NCBI GenBank assembly: GCA_937888485.1
Contig: CALAQQ010000120.1
Coordinates: forward strand, 1 to 31,988
Length of the DNA stretch: 31,988 bases
Reading direction: 5' to 3'
DNA from: an uncultured Clostridia bacterium
Lineage (GTDB): Bacteria; Bacillota; Clostridia; Oscillospirales; Acutalibacteraceae
A program made the position numbers and the translations under genes. Positions within the stretch are counted from its first letter, which is position 1, and each line of letters starts with the position of its first letter. The notes beneath the pieces were generated by a model, which had not been told where the DNA came from, did not search any database, and was given only the letters and a program-made list of their open reading frames with translations. Positions 16,537 to 24,337 of the stretch are shown in pieces.

Positions 16537-16538
16537 GG

Positions 16539-17222
16539 TCATTCCTCCTTGGAAAAATATTCATCGGAAACGCTGAGCAAAAATTTATACATAGGGATAT
16601 ACGCTTGATAATATCCCCTGATAATTTCTATGATTCTTTCGTCTTTAAGGTCGTCGATGTCACCCGAATAAGAGATGAAACCGACATCTTTTGCGTTATA
16701 AAATTCCTCAAGACCTTCGGGACAACCGGGGAAAGGTCTTTTATACTGTCTTTTAAAGAAAACAGAGCCGCATTTCAGACATTTATCAGCAGCTTTTCTG
16801 AAGTCATCAGGTCTTTCACGAAGAGCTTTTCTGAAGGTTTCAAGGAGACCGGGTTCATCACCGTAAAAGCCTACACCGAGGGAATAATCACGCGGTGTAA
16901 CCTCAAACCACATGCAGGGATAGCCTCTCCAGTCATGTTTCGGTCTCATGAACATTATCCACATATTTTCACGGTAAAGGGATTTATCCTTGGTATATCT
17001 CGTATCTCTCCTTACTCTTGAAACCATTTTTGTCGGAATCGTATTCATAAGAGGGTCGACGGAAACAAGTTCTTCGCCGATGATTCCGGCAATCTGGCGC
17101 ATGGGAATTGTAACACCGCTTTTTATGGCTTCCTTATGTTCTTCATAATAAGCCTTTGAATCTCTGAATCTGTTATCTGCAAGAAGAAAAAGAGAATCAC
17201 GGGTTATGCCGTCATATCTCAT
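16539..17222 (-). CDS. DUF2461 family protein
   Basis: A 227-residue cytoplasmic protein of the DUF2461 (TIGR02453-type) family, judged from the central block RRDTRYTKDKSLYR, followed by WFEVTPRDYSLGVGFYGDEPGLL. The function of this family is not known. The start is the ATG at 17222, overlapping the preceding stop as ATGA and preceded by GGGAGG at good spacing; the longer frame upstream of it lies within the lyase gene. Two Cys in KCLKCGSVFF may bind a metal or form part of a small zinc site, which is a guess. It sits between a PLP enzyme and a hexomutase in the minus-strand operon. Confidence 0.8.
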   Translation of the reverse strand: MRYDGITRDSLFLLADNRFRDSKAYYEEHKEAIKSGVTIPMRQIAGIIGEELVSVDPLMNTIPTKMVSRVRRDTRYTKDKSLYRENMWIMFMRPKHDWRGYPCMWFEVTPRDYSLGVGFYGDEPGLLETFRKALRERPDDFRKAADKCLKCGSVFFKRQYKRPFPGCPEGLEEFYNAKDVGFISYSGDIDDLKDERIIEIIRGYYQAYIPMYKFLLSVSDEYFSKEE

Positions 17223-18481
17223 TTGAGAAGACCTCCCTGATAAAGTTTTTCTGCCGCAAGCATGATTGCCGTTTTTGCAGAGTGGAAGTTTATTCCTCCC
17301 TGCATCCACACCGCAAAAGGTTCGCGCAGAGGAGCGTCTGCCGAAAGCTCGATTGATGAGCCGAGAATAAATGCGCCTGCCGCCATGATAACTTTGCTGT
17401 CATAGCCGGGCATATCCCAGGGTTCGGGTGAAACATAAGAATCAACAGGTGCACCGCTCTGAATACCTCTGCAGAATGCAACAAGTCTGTCGGAATTTTC
17501 AAGACAGAGAGCCTGAATGATATCGTGTCTGCTTTCGTCACTTGACGGTGTAACGTCAAAACCGAAATTCTCAAAAAGAGCTGCCGCATAAACAGCCGCC
17601 TTCAGTGCTTCTCCGACAACATGGGGCGCATGAAAAACACCCATGAACATATTTCTGTTTTCACCGAGGGAACAACCTACTTCTTTTCCGAGACCCGGAG
17701 TTGTTGCTCTGTATGCACAAAGCTCAACAAGGTCGCTTTTTCCCGCTATGTAGCCGCCCGTTCTTGCAATCGAGCCGCCTGCATTTTTTATAAGTGAACC
17801 TGCCATAAGGTCAGCACCGACCTCTGTTGGTTCTTTTTTCTCAACAAATTCTCCGTAGCAATTGTCAACCATAACAACCGCATCGCTTTTTGAATGAACA
17901 AGAGCACATATTTCTCTGATTTCATCAACCGAAAGACTCGGACGCAGGCTGTAACCTCTTGAACGCTGAATATAAACCATCTTCGGTTTCATTTCAAGCG
18001 ATTTTTCGATTGTCTCAAGGTCGGGTCTGCCGTTTTTATCAAGGTCAACCTGAGCATAGTTTACGCCAAAATCCTTGAGCGAACCCATACCGTTACCGCT
18101 AAGTCCTATAACGCTGTGAATTGTGTCATAAGGTGTACCCGTAACGCAGAGCATTGTATCACCCGGTCTTAAAACACCGAAAAGAGCAACGGCGAGGGTG
18201 TGAGTGCCGCAGGTGAATGAGTGACGCACTATCGCATCTTCAGCGCCGAAAACATCGGCATAGATTCTGTCGAGCTTATCTCTGCCTGTGTCACCGTAGC
18301 CGTAACCTGTTGAGCCTGCAAAATCCGTTTCGCTTACTCTGTTTTCAATGAAAGCGGAAAGAACCTTCTGTTGATTGTATTCCGTTATATCTTCAATTTC
18401 TCCGAACTTTTTCTTTGCTTTTTCAAGTGCTGCATCGCTTGCAATCTTTATTTTTTCGCTTATACTAAAAAACTCTTTCAA
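17219..18481 (-). CDS. PLP-dependent 'aluminium resistance' / methionine gamma-lyase-like protein
   Basis: A 420-residue fold-type I PLP enzyme of the family Pfam calls Met_gamma_lyase (Bacillus YnbB type, same length). The cofactor lysine is Lys232 in GSLIKNAGGSIARTGGYIAG, Asp206 in MVDNCYGEF contacts the pyridine nitrogen, and VRHSFTCGTHTLAVAL is the phosphate-side helix start. The start is TTG 18481 (MKEFFSIS), because longer readings run ~100 bases into malQ and AAGG lies eight bases before this TTG. It begins 10 bases after malQ ends. The annotated link to aluminium resistance is historical; the actual reaction, probably C-S lyase-type chemistry, is not established. Confidence 0.88.
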   Translation of the reverse strand: MKEFFSISEKIKIASDAALEKAKKKFGEIEDITEYNQQKVLSAFIENRVSETDFAGSTGYGYGDTGRDKLDRIYADVFGAEDAIVRHSFTCGTHTLAVALFGVLRPGDTMLCVTGTPYDTIHSVIGLSGNGMGSLKDFGVNYAQVDLDKNGRPDLETIEKSLEMKPKMVYIQRSRGYSLRPSLSVDEIREICALVHSKSDAVVMVDNCYGEFVEKKEPTEVGADLMAGSLIKNAGGSIARTGGYIAGKSDLVELCAYRATTPGLGKEVGCSLGENRNMFMGVFHAPHVVGEALKAAVYAAALFENFGFDVTPSSDESRHDIIQALCLENSDRLVAFCRGIQSGAPVDSYVSPEPWDMPGYDSKVIMAAGAFILGSSIELSADAPLREPFAVWMQGGINFHSAKTAIMLAAEKLYQGGLLK

Positions 18482-18491
18482 TTCAGTAACC

Positions 18492-19925
18492 TTACCTTTT
18501 ATAAATTCTGTTGAGTGACTTGAAAAATTCCTTGTCGGCATTGTCAAGCTGTTCTTTTGTAACTCTGTAACTCCAGTTGCCCTTTGCAACGCCGGGAGTG
18601 TTTATTCTTGTGTCCGAGCCGTACATGAGAAAATCCTGAATCGGAATAATCGCAAGGTCGCTGACGCTTGCAAATATTGCTCTGAGGAATAAAGGACTTG
18701 CACCGCCCCAGTCACCGCCTGAAAAAGCGCAGTAATCAAGTGCTCTTCTTCGTGTGTTTTCGTCGCTTTCCCAAAGGAACCCGAAAATCGTGTTGTTATC
18801 ATGTGTGCCCGAATATGCAACCGAATTTTTGATATAGTTGTGGGGCATATGAATGCTGTTTCCGTCGTCGAGAAAACCGAACTGAAAAACTCTCATGCCG
18901 GGGAAACCGCTTTCTTCGACAAGCGCACGTACTTCGTCTGTTATATCTCCGAGGTCCTCCGCAATAATGAGCTTGTCATCGTGCCCCTCTTTTATCGCAT
19001 TGACAAAATCCATGCCGGGGCCTTTTATCCATTTGCCGTTTCTCGCTGTTTTTTCAGTTGCCTCAACTGCCCAATATGATTCAATTGCTCTGAAATGGTC
19101 GATTCTTACACCGTCAAACATCTCAAGAGAATGGTCGATTCGCTCTTTCCACCATTTGAAGCCGTCTTTTTTCATTTCATCCCAGTTATAGAGGGGATTT
19201 CCCCAAAGCTGACCGTCTTGAGCGAAATAATCGGGCGGTACGCCAGCAACAAGAGTGGGATAACCCTTTTCGTCAATATCGAAAAGATGCCTGTTTTCCC
19301 AAACATCACAGCTGTCGTCCGAAACATAAATGGGGATGTCACCGATTATGCTGATCCCCTTTGAATTTGCATAAGCTTTGATTTCAGCCCACTGAGTGAA
19401 AAACTCATACTGTATGAATTGCCATGTGCCGAGGAGTTCGTAATCCGTGATTTCATCGGATTCCCATTCCTGCCACGTTTTAAGTCCGTTCTGCTCTCTC
19501 AACGTCATAAAACGGCAGAACGCTTCGATTCTCGGATGCGATGCAATAAATTCACGAACTTCTTCATGATTTTTTGAGTTTTTATATGCTTTTTTCAAAA
19601 GATCCATGCGCTCTTTTCCCAGTCTTTCGAATTCGCATGAATAAGGAGTTTCCTGTTTGCAGTTTCTTAAATCGTCAGCCGAAATAAGGCCGTCGTTATA
19701 GAGCTTTTCGGGGTCAACAAAATAAGGATTTCCGCCGAAAGCAGAAAATGACTTATAGGGTGAGTTATATTCATCCGTAACGGTGAACGGTAAAACCTGC
19801 CATACCGAAAAGCCGTTTTCAACAAGAAAATCAACGAACTCCTTTGCATTTTTACCAAAATTACCGATTGAATAATCGCCGTAAAGCGATGAAATGTGCA
19901 TTAAAATTCCGCTTTGTCTTTTCAT
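18492..19925 (-). CDS. malQ: 4-alpha-glucanotransferase (GH77, amylomaltase)
   Basis: A 477-residue cytoplasmic enzyme that transfers alpha-1,4-glucan segments between maltooligosaccharides and releases glucose. GH77 catalytic residues are all present: nucleophile Asp276 in GVRIDHFRA, acid/base Glu323 in IIAEDLGDI, and the stabilising Asp376 in YSGTHDNNT. The conserved N-terminus GILMHISSLYGDYSIGNFG and SPYKSFSAFGGNPYF confirm the family and the ATG start, which has GGAAGGTG upstream. It is the first gene of the minus-strand operon, driven by an extended -10 promoter divergent from the SIS gene. The 477-residue length matches the bacterial amylomaltase type, not the larger plant-like DPE2 type. 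Confidence 0.95.
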   Translation of the reverse strand: MKRQSGILMHISSLYGDYSIGNFGKNAKEFVDFLVENGFSVWQVLPFTVTDEYNSPYKSFSAFGGNPYFVDPEKLYNDGLISADDLRNCKQETPYSCEFERLGKERMDLLKKAYKNSKNHEEVREFIASHPRIEAFCRFMTLREQNGLKTWQEWESDEITDYELLGTWQFIQYEFFTQWAEIKAYANSKGISIIGDIPIYVSDDSCDVWENRHLFDIDEKGYPTLVAGVPPDYFAQDGQLWGNPLYNWDEMKKDGFKWWKERIDHSLEMFDGVRIDHFRAIESYWAVEATEKTARNGKWIKGPGMDFVNAIKEGHDDKLIIAEDLGDITDEVRALVEESGFPGMRVFQFGFLDDGNSIHMPHNYIKNSVAYSGTHDNNTIFGFLWESDENTRRRALDYCAFSGGDWGGASPLFLRAIFASVSDLAIIPIQDFLMYGSDTRINTPGVAKGNWSYRVTKEQLDNADKEFFKSLNRIYKR

Positions 19926-19950
19926 AGTTACACCTTCCTGTTAACAATGA

Positions 19951-19959
19951 ATTATATCA
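19951..19959 (-). promoter_or_regulatory. extended -10 promoter of the malQ operon
   Basis: Minus strand TGATATAAT (19959-19951), an extended -10, ~26 bases before the malQ ATG. No good -35 is visible at the usual distance. Confidence 0.55.
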
Positions 19960-19996
19960 TATAAGGTAATAAAAATAAAGATATTTTCAAAAAAAC

Positions 19997-20025
19997 TTGA
20001 TATTTGACAAAATAAATATTAGAAT
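19997..20025 (+). promoter_or_regulatory. promoter of the SIS-GH84 operon
   Basis: -35 TTGATA (19997-20002), 17-base spacer, -10 TAGAAT (20020-20025), ~28 bases before the start codon. An overlapping TTGACA at 20004-20009 has no good -10. Confidence 0.6.
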
Positions 20026-20052
20026 AAAAATAAAAATGCCACGGAGGATATT

Positions 20053-20790
20053 ATGTCAAAGGCAGTTGAATATTTTAAAAATTTGCAAAAAATACTTGAA
20101 CGTATTATCACTGAACAGTATAACAACATAGAAGCCGCATCAAAAGCCGTTGCGGATACACTTAAAAACGGGGGAAGAATACATACTTTCGGAACGGGTC
20201 ATTCTCATATGCTTGCAGAGGAGATTTTTTACCGTGCAGGAGGACTTGTTAATGTAAATCCCATTCTTGAATCTTCGCTTATGCTCCATGAAAGTGCATC
20301 AAAGAGCACAGAGCTTGAGCGCCTTGAAGGCTACGGTGAAATCCTTTTCGGACATCATTCAATAACAGACAAAGATATTCTTTTCCTTTTTTCAAATTCG
20401 GGAAGAAACGGTGTTGCAATTGACCTTGCTATAATTGCTAAAAAAAGAGGCGTTAAAACCGTTGTCATTACCAACATGGAACACACAATGAAAGGTGCAT
20501 CCAGACATTCAAGCGGTAAAAGACTGTTTGAAGTTGCTGACATTGTTATCGATAACTGCGGTTGCTACGGCGATGCATCGATTGAAGTCAAGGAAATCAA
20601 CAGGAATGTTGCTCCGACTTCAACAGCAGCGGGTGCGGCAATTCTCAATGCAATTGAAGCAAGAGCTGTTGAGCTTATGATTGCTGACGGATATATTCCC
20701 GATGTTTTCTCAAGCAGTAATGTCGACGGCGGCGATGAAATTAACAATGCCTATATCGAGAAATATAAGAAGGAGATTAAGTCGTTATGA
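20053..20790 (+). CDS. SIS-domain sugar phosphate-binding protein
   Basis: A 245-residue protein of the UPF0309/SIS_2 type. The sugar-phosphate loops are visible in GGRIHTFGTGHSHMLAEEI, LFLFSNSGRNGVAIDLAI, and the TAAGAAILNAIEA helix near the C-terminus. SIS domains bind phosphosugars, as in GlmS, MurQ and GmhA. This sub-family is often annotated as a sugar isomerase without direct proof. GGAGG precedes the ATG. Its stop overlaps the GH84 start as ATGA, so the two proteins are made together, suggesting that it handles a phosphorylated amino sugar related to what the glycosidase releases (inference). No signal peptide. Confidence 0.85.
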   Translation: MSKAVEYFKNLQKILERIITEQYNNIEAASKAVADTLKNGGRIHTFGTGHSHMLAEEIFYRAGGLVNVNPILESSLMLHESASKSTELERLEGYGEILFGHHSITDKDILFLFSNSGRNGVAIDLAIIAKKRGVKTVVITNMEHTMKGASRHSSGKRLFEVADIVIDNCGCYGDASIEVKEINRNVAPTSTAAGAAILNAIEARAVELMIADGYIPDVFSSSNVDGGDEINNAYIEKYKKEIKSL

Positions 20791-22451
20791 TTTATCCTGC
20801 ATTTCAGAAACCCGAAATCAGCACATGGGTTGACTTTTCGCCCTCTGAAATCGTAATAAATGGCTTTGACAGTGAATTTGCACTTGGTATTCTCAGTGAA
20901 TTTTCCACCGAAACGCGTAAAGGTAAAGAGCTTTACGTAAATATTATAAAACAGAATACCCGTCAACTTGAATACATAGATGAAGCAAGAAGACTGTCGG
21001 GCGAGAAATTCATAATATCGTCGAAAAAAAGCGAAGAAGGATTAGTATTAACACTAACTGTTTCCTGCCGTGAAGGTCTTTTTAGGGCAGTAAACAGAAT
21101 TGTGCAGATGATAACGGATAAAAAATTTTTTATCGGTACTGTCACTGATTATCCTTTGTTCGCTGTACGTGGCTATATAGAAGGGTTTTACGGTAAACCC
21201 TGGAGTCATGAAAGCCGCAGAATGATGCTTGATCTAATGTCATTTTACGGTATGAACACATATTATTATGCCCCGAAAGATGACCCTTATCACCGTGATA
21301 AGTGGTCTGAGCTTTATCCTCAAAATGAACTTTCCGCACTTTCGGAATTGGCAGCCCTTTGCAAGGATAAATTTGTGAAATTTCACTATTGTATTGCTCC
21401 GGGACTCAGCATGAAATACTCGTCTGATGAAGATTTTGATAAACTAATCTGTAAAGCTGAACAACTTTACAGTATTGGAATCCGTAATTTTGGACTTCTT
21501 CTTGACGACATTCCCGAAAATCTCTGGTTTGACGAAGATAAAGAGGCTTTTGACGGTGAAGCTGTCAATGCTCACATTGCTCTTTCTGATAAATTCCGTA
21601 ATTATCTTAAAGAAAAAGATGATAATTGCACCCTTACTGTTTGCCCCTTGCAGTATCACGGCAGGGGAGATGAATATTACATTTCAAAGCTCGGTCAAGG
21701 AATATCGGGTGATATTGATATTTTCTGGACAGGCAAAAATATCTGCTCTCAGGAAATTACGGTGCGTGAGGCGGTTGTTTTTGAAAATGCAACCAACAGA
21801 GCGCCGCTTTACTGGGATAATTTCCCCGTTAACGATGCGGAGATGTATAATGAAATGCATATCGGTTACCTGAACGGCAGAGAAGAAGATTTGTATCGTT
21901 ATTCGAGAGGCATTGTTTCTAACTCAATGGAATATGCTCTGTCAAGCAGAATACCTTTACTTACTGCTTGTGACTATCTCTGGAACCCAGTTTCATATAA
22001 CGGTTCTGAATCATGGCAAAAAGCATGTGAAATTGTCCTTGGTGAAGAAAAAGAGCTATTTATGCCCCTTCTTGATAACCTTCTTACTTCATGCCTCAAG
22101 GTTGAAAATTCACCCATGCTCAACGAGACTCTGAACCTTGCACAGCAGCAGTTCTTCTCGGGCAATATTTTCGGTGCAATAGGAACAATCGGAGGATATA
22201 CCGAGGCTCTCGAAAAATGCTGTATAACTCTCAGAACCCTTGATAATCCTATGGTCTCAGAGCTTGAACCCTGGCTTGAAAAACAGATAATCGCACTCGA
22301 TCTCATAAAATCATCGCTTACTGTTTTTACCGATAATTCCGATGAAAACAAAGAAAAAACAGAAAATCTTCTTAAGACTTATCTTAATCATCCGAAAACA
22401 TTATGCGATTTTTCGCTTCAGGCATTCGTTGAAAGGATACTTGCTTTATGA
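20787..22451 (+). CDS. GH84 beta-N-acetylglucosaminidase (O-GlcNAcase-like), no signal peptide
   Basis: A 554-residue family 84 glycoside hydrolase. An N-terminal ~120-residue region (GH20b-like alpha/beta, as in other GH84 enzymes) precedes the barrel, which opens with VRGYIEGFYGKPWSHESRR and YYAPKDDPYHRDKW. The catalytic Asp pair is Asp240-Asp241 in FGLLLDDIPENLWF, matching the substrate-assisted mechanism of the family. The C-terminal ~170 residues are helical. Characterised clostridial GH84 enzymes (NagJ-type hyaluronidases) are large secreted proteins, but this one has no signal peptide and no accessory modules. It therefore probably works on imported GlcNAc-containing saccharides or glycopeptides in the cytoplasm. 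Coupled by ATGA overlaps to the genes before and after it. Confidence 0.93.
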   Translation: MIYPAFQKPEISTWVDFSPSEIVINGFDSEFALGILSEFSTETRKGKELYVNIIKQNTRQLEYIDEARRLSGEKFIISSKKSEEGLVLTLTVSCREGLFRAVNRIVQMITDKKFFIGTVTDYPLFAVRGYIEGFYGKPWSHESRRMMLDLMSFYGMNTYYYAPKDDPYHRDKWSELYPQNELSALSELAALCKDKFVKFHYCIAPGLSMKYSSDEDFDKLICKAEQLYSIGIRNFGLLLDDIPENLWFDEDKEAFDGEAVNAHIALSDKFRNYLKEKDDNCTLTVCPLQYHGRGDEYYISKLGQGISGDIDIFWTGKNICSQEITVREAVVFENATNRAPLYWDNFPVNDAEMYNEMHIGYLNGREEDLYRYSRGIVSNSMEYALSSRIPLLTACDYLWNPVSYNGSESWQKACEIVLGEEKELFMPLLDNLLTSCLKVENSPMLNETLNLAQQQFFSGNIFGAIGTIGGYTEALEKCCITLRTLDNPMVSELEPWLEKQIIALDLIKSSLTVFTDNSDENKEKTENLLKTYLNHPKTLCDFSLQAFVERILAL

Positions 22452-22948
22452 AAAATATAATTCTCGGCGCATATGAGCGTCTTTATCACAAAACACCACT
22501 CGGATTTTATAATTGCGGAAGACTTTGTGACGGTCTTTGTTGCAGAGGAGACTGTAAAGGCATGTGGCTTTACCCTGGTGAAGAAGAACTTTTTGCGGAC
22601 AAAGAGGGTTTTGAGGTTTGTGAAACCGAAGGAAACTACGGTTATCCGATGGTAATTTGCTCCGGAGAGTGTAACAGAGCTGAAAGACCGCTTGCATGCA
22701 GGATTTTTCCGCTTTTTCCGCTTGTTTATGAGGTTGACGGAAAGTTAAACTTTGAGGTTATCTATGATCCACGTGCAAATATGTGTCCTCTTGCAGCAAA
22801 AAAAGAACCTCTCGACCCTTCTTTTATCAAGGAAGTCAGAAAGACAGCCCGATATCTTGCTCAGGATGAAAAGATTCTTGAATATATGAAAGAAGTCAGT
22901 GATGAACTTCTCGAAATTATTGAGTTGCAGGATAAATTATTGGGATAA
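22448..22948 (+). CDS. Cys-rich YkgJ-like putative metal-cluster protein
   Basis: A 166-residue cytoplasmic protein with ten Cys: 23, 27, 31, 32, 36, 58, 71, 75, 84 and 113. The pattern NCGRLCDGLCC at the start and ICSGECNRAERPLACRIFPLF later resembles YkgJ/CxxCxxCC proteins, in which a Cys set plus the RP.xCR.FP segment is thought to chelate zinc or iron. The match is by eye and the spacing of the first cluster is not identical to the classical motif. It starts inside the GH84 stop (ATGA). Its biochemical role is not known; YkgJ-like proteins are often found near genes for protein modification. Confidence 0.65.
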   Translation: MKNIILGAYERLYHKTPLGFYNCGRLCDGLCCRGDCKGMWLYPGEEELFADKEGFEVCETEGNYGYPMVICSGECNRAERPLACRIFPLFPLVYEVDGKLNFEVIYDPRANMCPLAAKKEPLDPSFIKEVRKTARYLAQDEKILEYMKEVSDELLEIIELQDKLLG

Positions 22949-22955
22949 AATATAA

Positions 22956-23270
22956 TTATAATGTATCACCGAACCAGAGATGTTTTTTCAGGTTAACTCT
23001 GCCGTTTTCGAGAAATTCAATGCCTTCTTCGGAAAGCAAAATCCTTTGCATGTTTTCGCCGCCAAAGGCAAAAGCCTTTGAAACTTCGCCGTTTCTTGTA
23101 ACAACACGGTGGCAGGGGATAGTGCCGGGTTCGGGATTGACGTGCAGGGCATAACCTACAACTCTTGACCATCTCGGATTGCCCGCCATGGCGGCTATCT
23201 GACCGTAGGTGCAGACCCTTCCCTTTGGAATTTTCTTTACAACGTCATATATCTTTTCAAATGTGTTCAT
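22956..23270 (-). CDS. MGMT-like single-domain DNA alkylation protein
   Basis: A 104-residue protein equal to the C-terminal DNA-binding/active-site domain of O6-alkylguanine-DNA alkyltransferases. It shows the helix-turn-helix region GRVCTYGQIAAMAG, the arginine finger in SRVVGYAL (Arg36) and the active-site block IPCHRVVTRNGEVS. The acceptor residue Cys53 is present, unlike true alkyltransferase-like proteins, which have Trp here, so transfer activity is possible. It lacks the N-terminal domain of full-length enzymes. Start ATG is preceded by AAGGTGAT. It is transcribed alone from its own strong promoter, convergent with the Cys-rich gene only 7 bases away. Confidence 0.88.
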   Translation of the reverse strand: MNTFEKIYDVVKKIPKGRVCTYGQIAAMAGNPRWSRVVGYALHVNPEPGTIPCHRVVTRNGEVSKAFAFGGENMQRILLSEEGIEFLENGRVNLKKHLWFGDTL

Positions 23271-23285
23271 ATTATCACCTTACTT

Positions 23286-23315
23286 ATTATACCATAATTT
23301 ATACACATATATCAA
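23286..23315 (-). promoter_or_regulatory. promoter of the MGMT-like gene
   Basis: Minus strand: -35 TTGATA (23315-23310), 18-base spacer, extended -10 TGGTATAAT with TATAAT at 23291-23286. It lies ~16 bases before the ATG. Confidence 0.75.
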
Positions 23316-23331
23316 TAAAGGAGACTGAATA

Positions 23332-23964
23332 TTGAAATACAAATATATAATTTGGGATTGGAACGGAACGTTGCTCAATGATATCGGTGCATCCCTTGCA
23401 AGCGTGAATGATATGCTTGCTTTGAGAGGAAGAGCCCCGATTGATATTGATTATTATAAGGAATGCATTGGAGTGCCTATTATTAAATTCTATGAAAAAG
23501 TTTTTGACATGGAAAAAGAGGACTATAGCATTATTATAAAACAATATAATGAAGGCTATCTCTACCATCTCAGAAATGTCGGATTGACTGACGGTGCACT
23601 TGAGGCACTCGAATATTTCAAGAAAAGCGGTGCAAAACAGGTGATTGTTTCCTCGTCAAATAACGATCAGCTCTGTATCAATGCCAAAAAATATGGAGTT
23701 TCAGGTTATTTTGATGAAATTCTTGGTGCAGGAGACTATTTTGCAGGGTCTAAAATTGAACGTGCAAAGGATTATTTATCCAAAAACAGTGCTCAAAAAA
23801 AGGAAGTTCTTGTTATTGGTGACCTTTGGCATGATGCTGAAATGGCAGACACTCTTGGCGCGGACTGTATACTTTTGACCAGCGGTCACGAGCATCCCGA
23901 ACGTCTGAAAAATGCTGAAAAACCCCTAATTAATGATCTTTTTTCACTGATAAATATCGTTTGA
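23332..23964 (+). CDS. HAD superfamily hydrolase (phosphoglycolate phosphatase-like)
   Basis: A 210-residue cytoplasmic phosphatase. Motif I is IIWDWNGTLLND with nucleophile Asp9 and Asn11 where Asp is more usual (DxN rather than DxD), a form known in Gph-like HADs. Motif II is VIVSSSNND, and motifs III/IV are AKDYLSK and VIGDLWHDAEMA. A four-helix cap lies between motifs I and II (about residues 15-85). The start is TTG with AAAGGAGAC eight bases upstream. The substrate cannot be assigned. A clear terminator follows directly. Confidence 0.88.
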   Translation: MKYKYIIWDWNGTLLNDIGASLASVNDMLALRGRAPIDIDYYKECIGVPIIKFYEKVFDMEKEDYSIIIKQYNEGYLYHLRNVGLTDGALEALEYFKKSGAKQVIVSSSNNDQLCINAKKYGVSGYFDEILGAGDYFAGSKIERAKDYLSKNSAQKKEVLVIGDLWHDAEMADTLGADCILLTSGHEHPERLKNAEKPLINDLFSLINIV

Positions 23965-23971
23965 AATTACG

Positions 23972-24000
23972 GACAATTCATTCGGATTGTCTGTTTTTTT
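23972..24000 (+). terminator. terminator after the HAD gene
   Basis: Stem GACAATTC (23972-23979), loop ATTC, stem GGATTGTC (23984-23991, one G-T pair), followed by TG and seven T. It lies within ten bases of the stop codon. Confidence 0.88.
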
Positions 24001-24241
24001 CTTTGATGTTGTGCAGAGAATTAATCCGGAATCATTTGTAAAATATTCTAAATTCAAAAAGGCTGTTAAAATATTACCGAACAAACATTCTTGATTGTGT
24101 TGTATATTATTACTAAAACGTCGCAAACCAATTTGTTAAATACAAACAAAAAGTTGTTCTGTTCATAATTTGTTCACAAAATGTTAAAAAAATATTTAAA
24201 AGTTTGCATGAGGAATGCAACATCTCTCTTATAAAGTAACT
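24001..24241 (+). promoter_or_regulatory. AT-rich upstream region of the dockerin gene with an inverted repeat and possible -10
   Basis: No gene is visible. TTGCAT-GAGGA-ATGCAA (24204-24220) is a 6-bp inverted repeat, followed by TATAAA at 24230-24235, which could be a -10 with a start near 24242. No convincing -35 lies at the proper distance, so transcription may need an activator bound at the inverted repeat (inference). TTGTTC...TATTTA slightly upstream is a weaker alternative. Confidence 0.35.
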
Positions 24242-24337
24242 ATTGTAAATTAAGGCATTGTCTGAAATGCCTGTTTCAAGAAGCCTCTTGCAAGGGCTTC
24301 GGGCGTGAAAACGCTTATCAAAAATGGAGGTGCAAAT
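24242..24337 (+). promoter_or_regulatory. structured 5' leader of the dockerin gene (three hairpins)
   Basis: Three consecutive hairpins are visible. The first is AGGCATT (24253-24259) with AATGCCT (24266-24272). The second is GAAGCC (24280-24285) with GGCTTC (24295-24300), with an inner CT/AG extension. The third is GCGT-GAAA-ACGC (24303-24314), closed by a GNRA-type tetraloop. The ribosome site TGGAGGTG follows at 24325-24332. I do not recognise a riboswitch class. It may stabilise the mRNA, be an RNA regulator, or bind a ligand. Confidence 0.5.

Noticed and set aside
24242..24337. Known riboswitch (c-di-GMP, cobalamin, c-di-AMP) in the dockerin leader
   Set aside because: The hairpin order and loop sequences do not match the conserved cores of those classes that I can recall.
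24305..24337. Earlier GTG start for the dockerin protein
   Set aside because: It lies inside the third hairpin and before the ribosome site; the ATG at 24338 gives a clean signal peptide.
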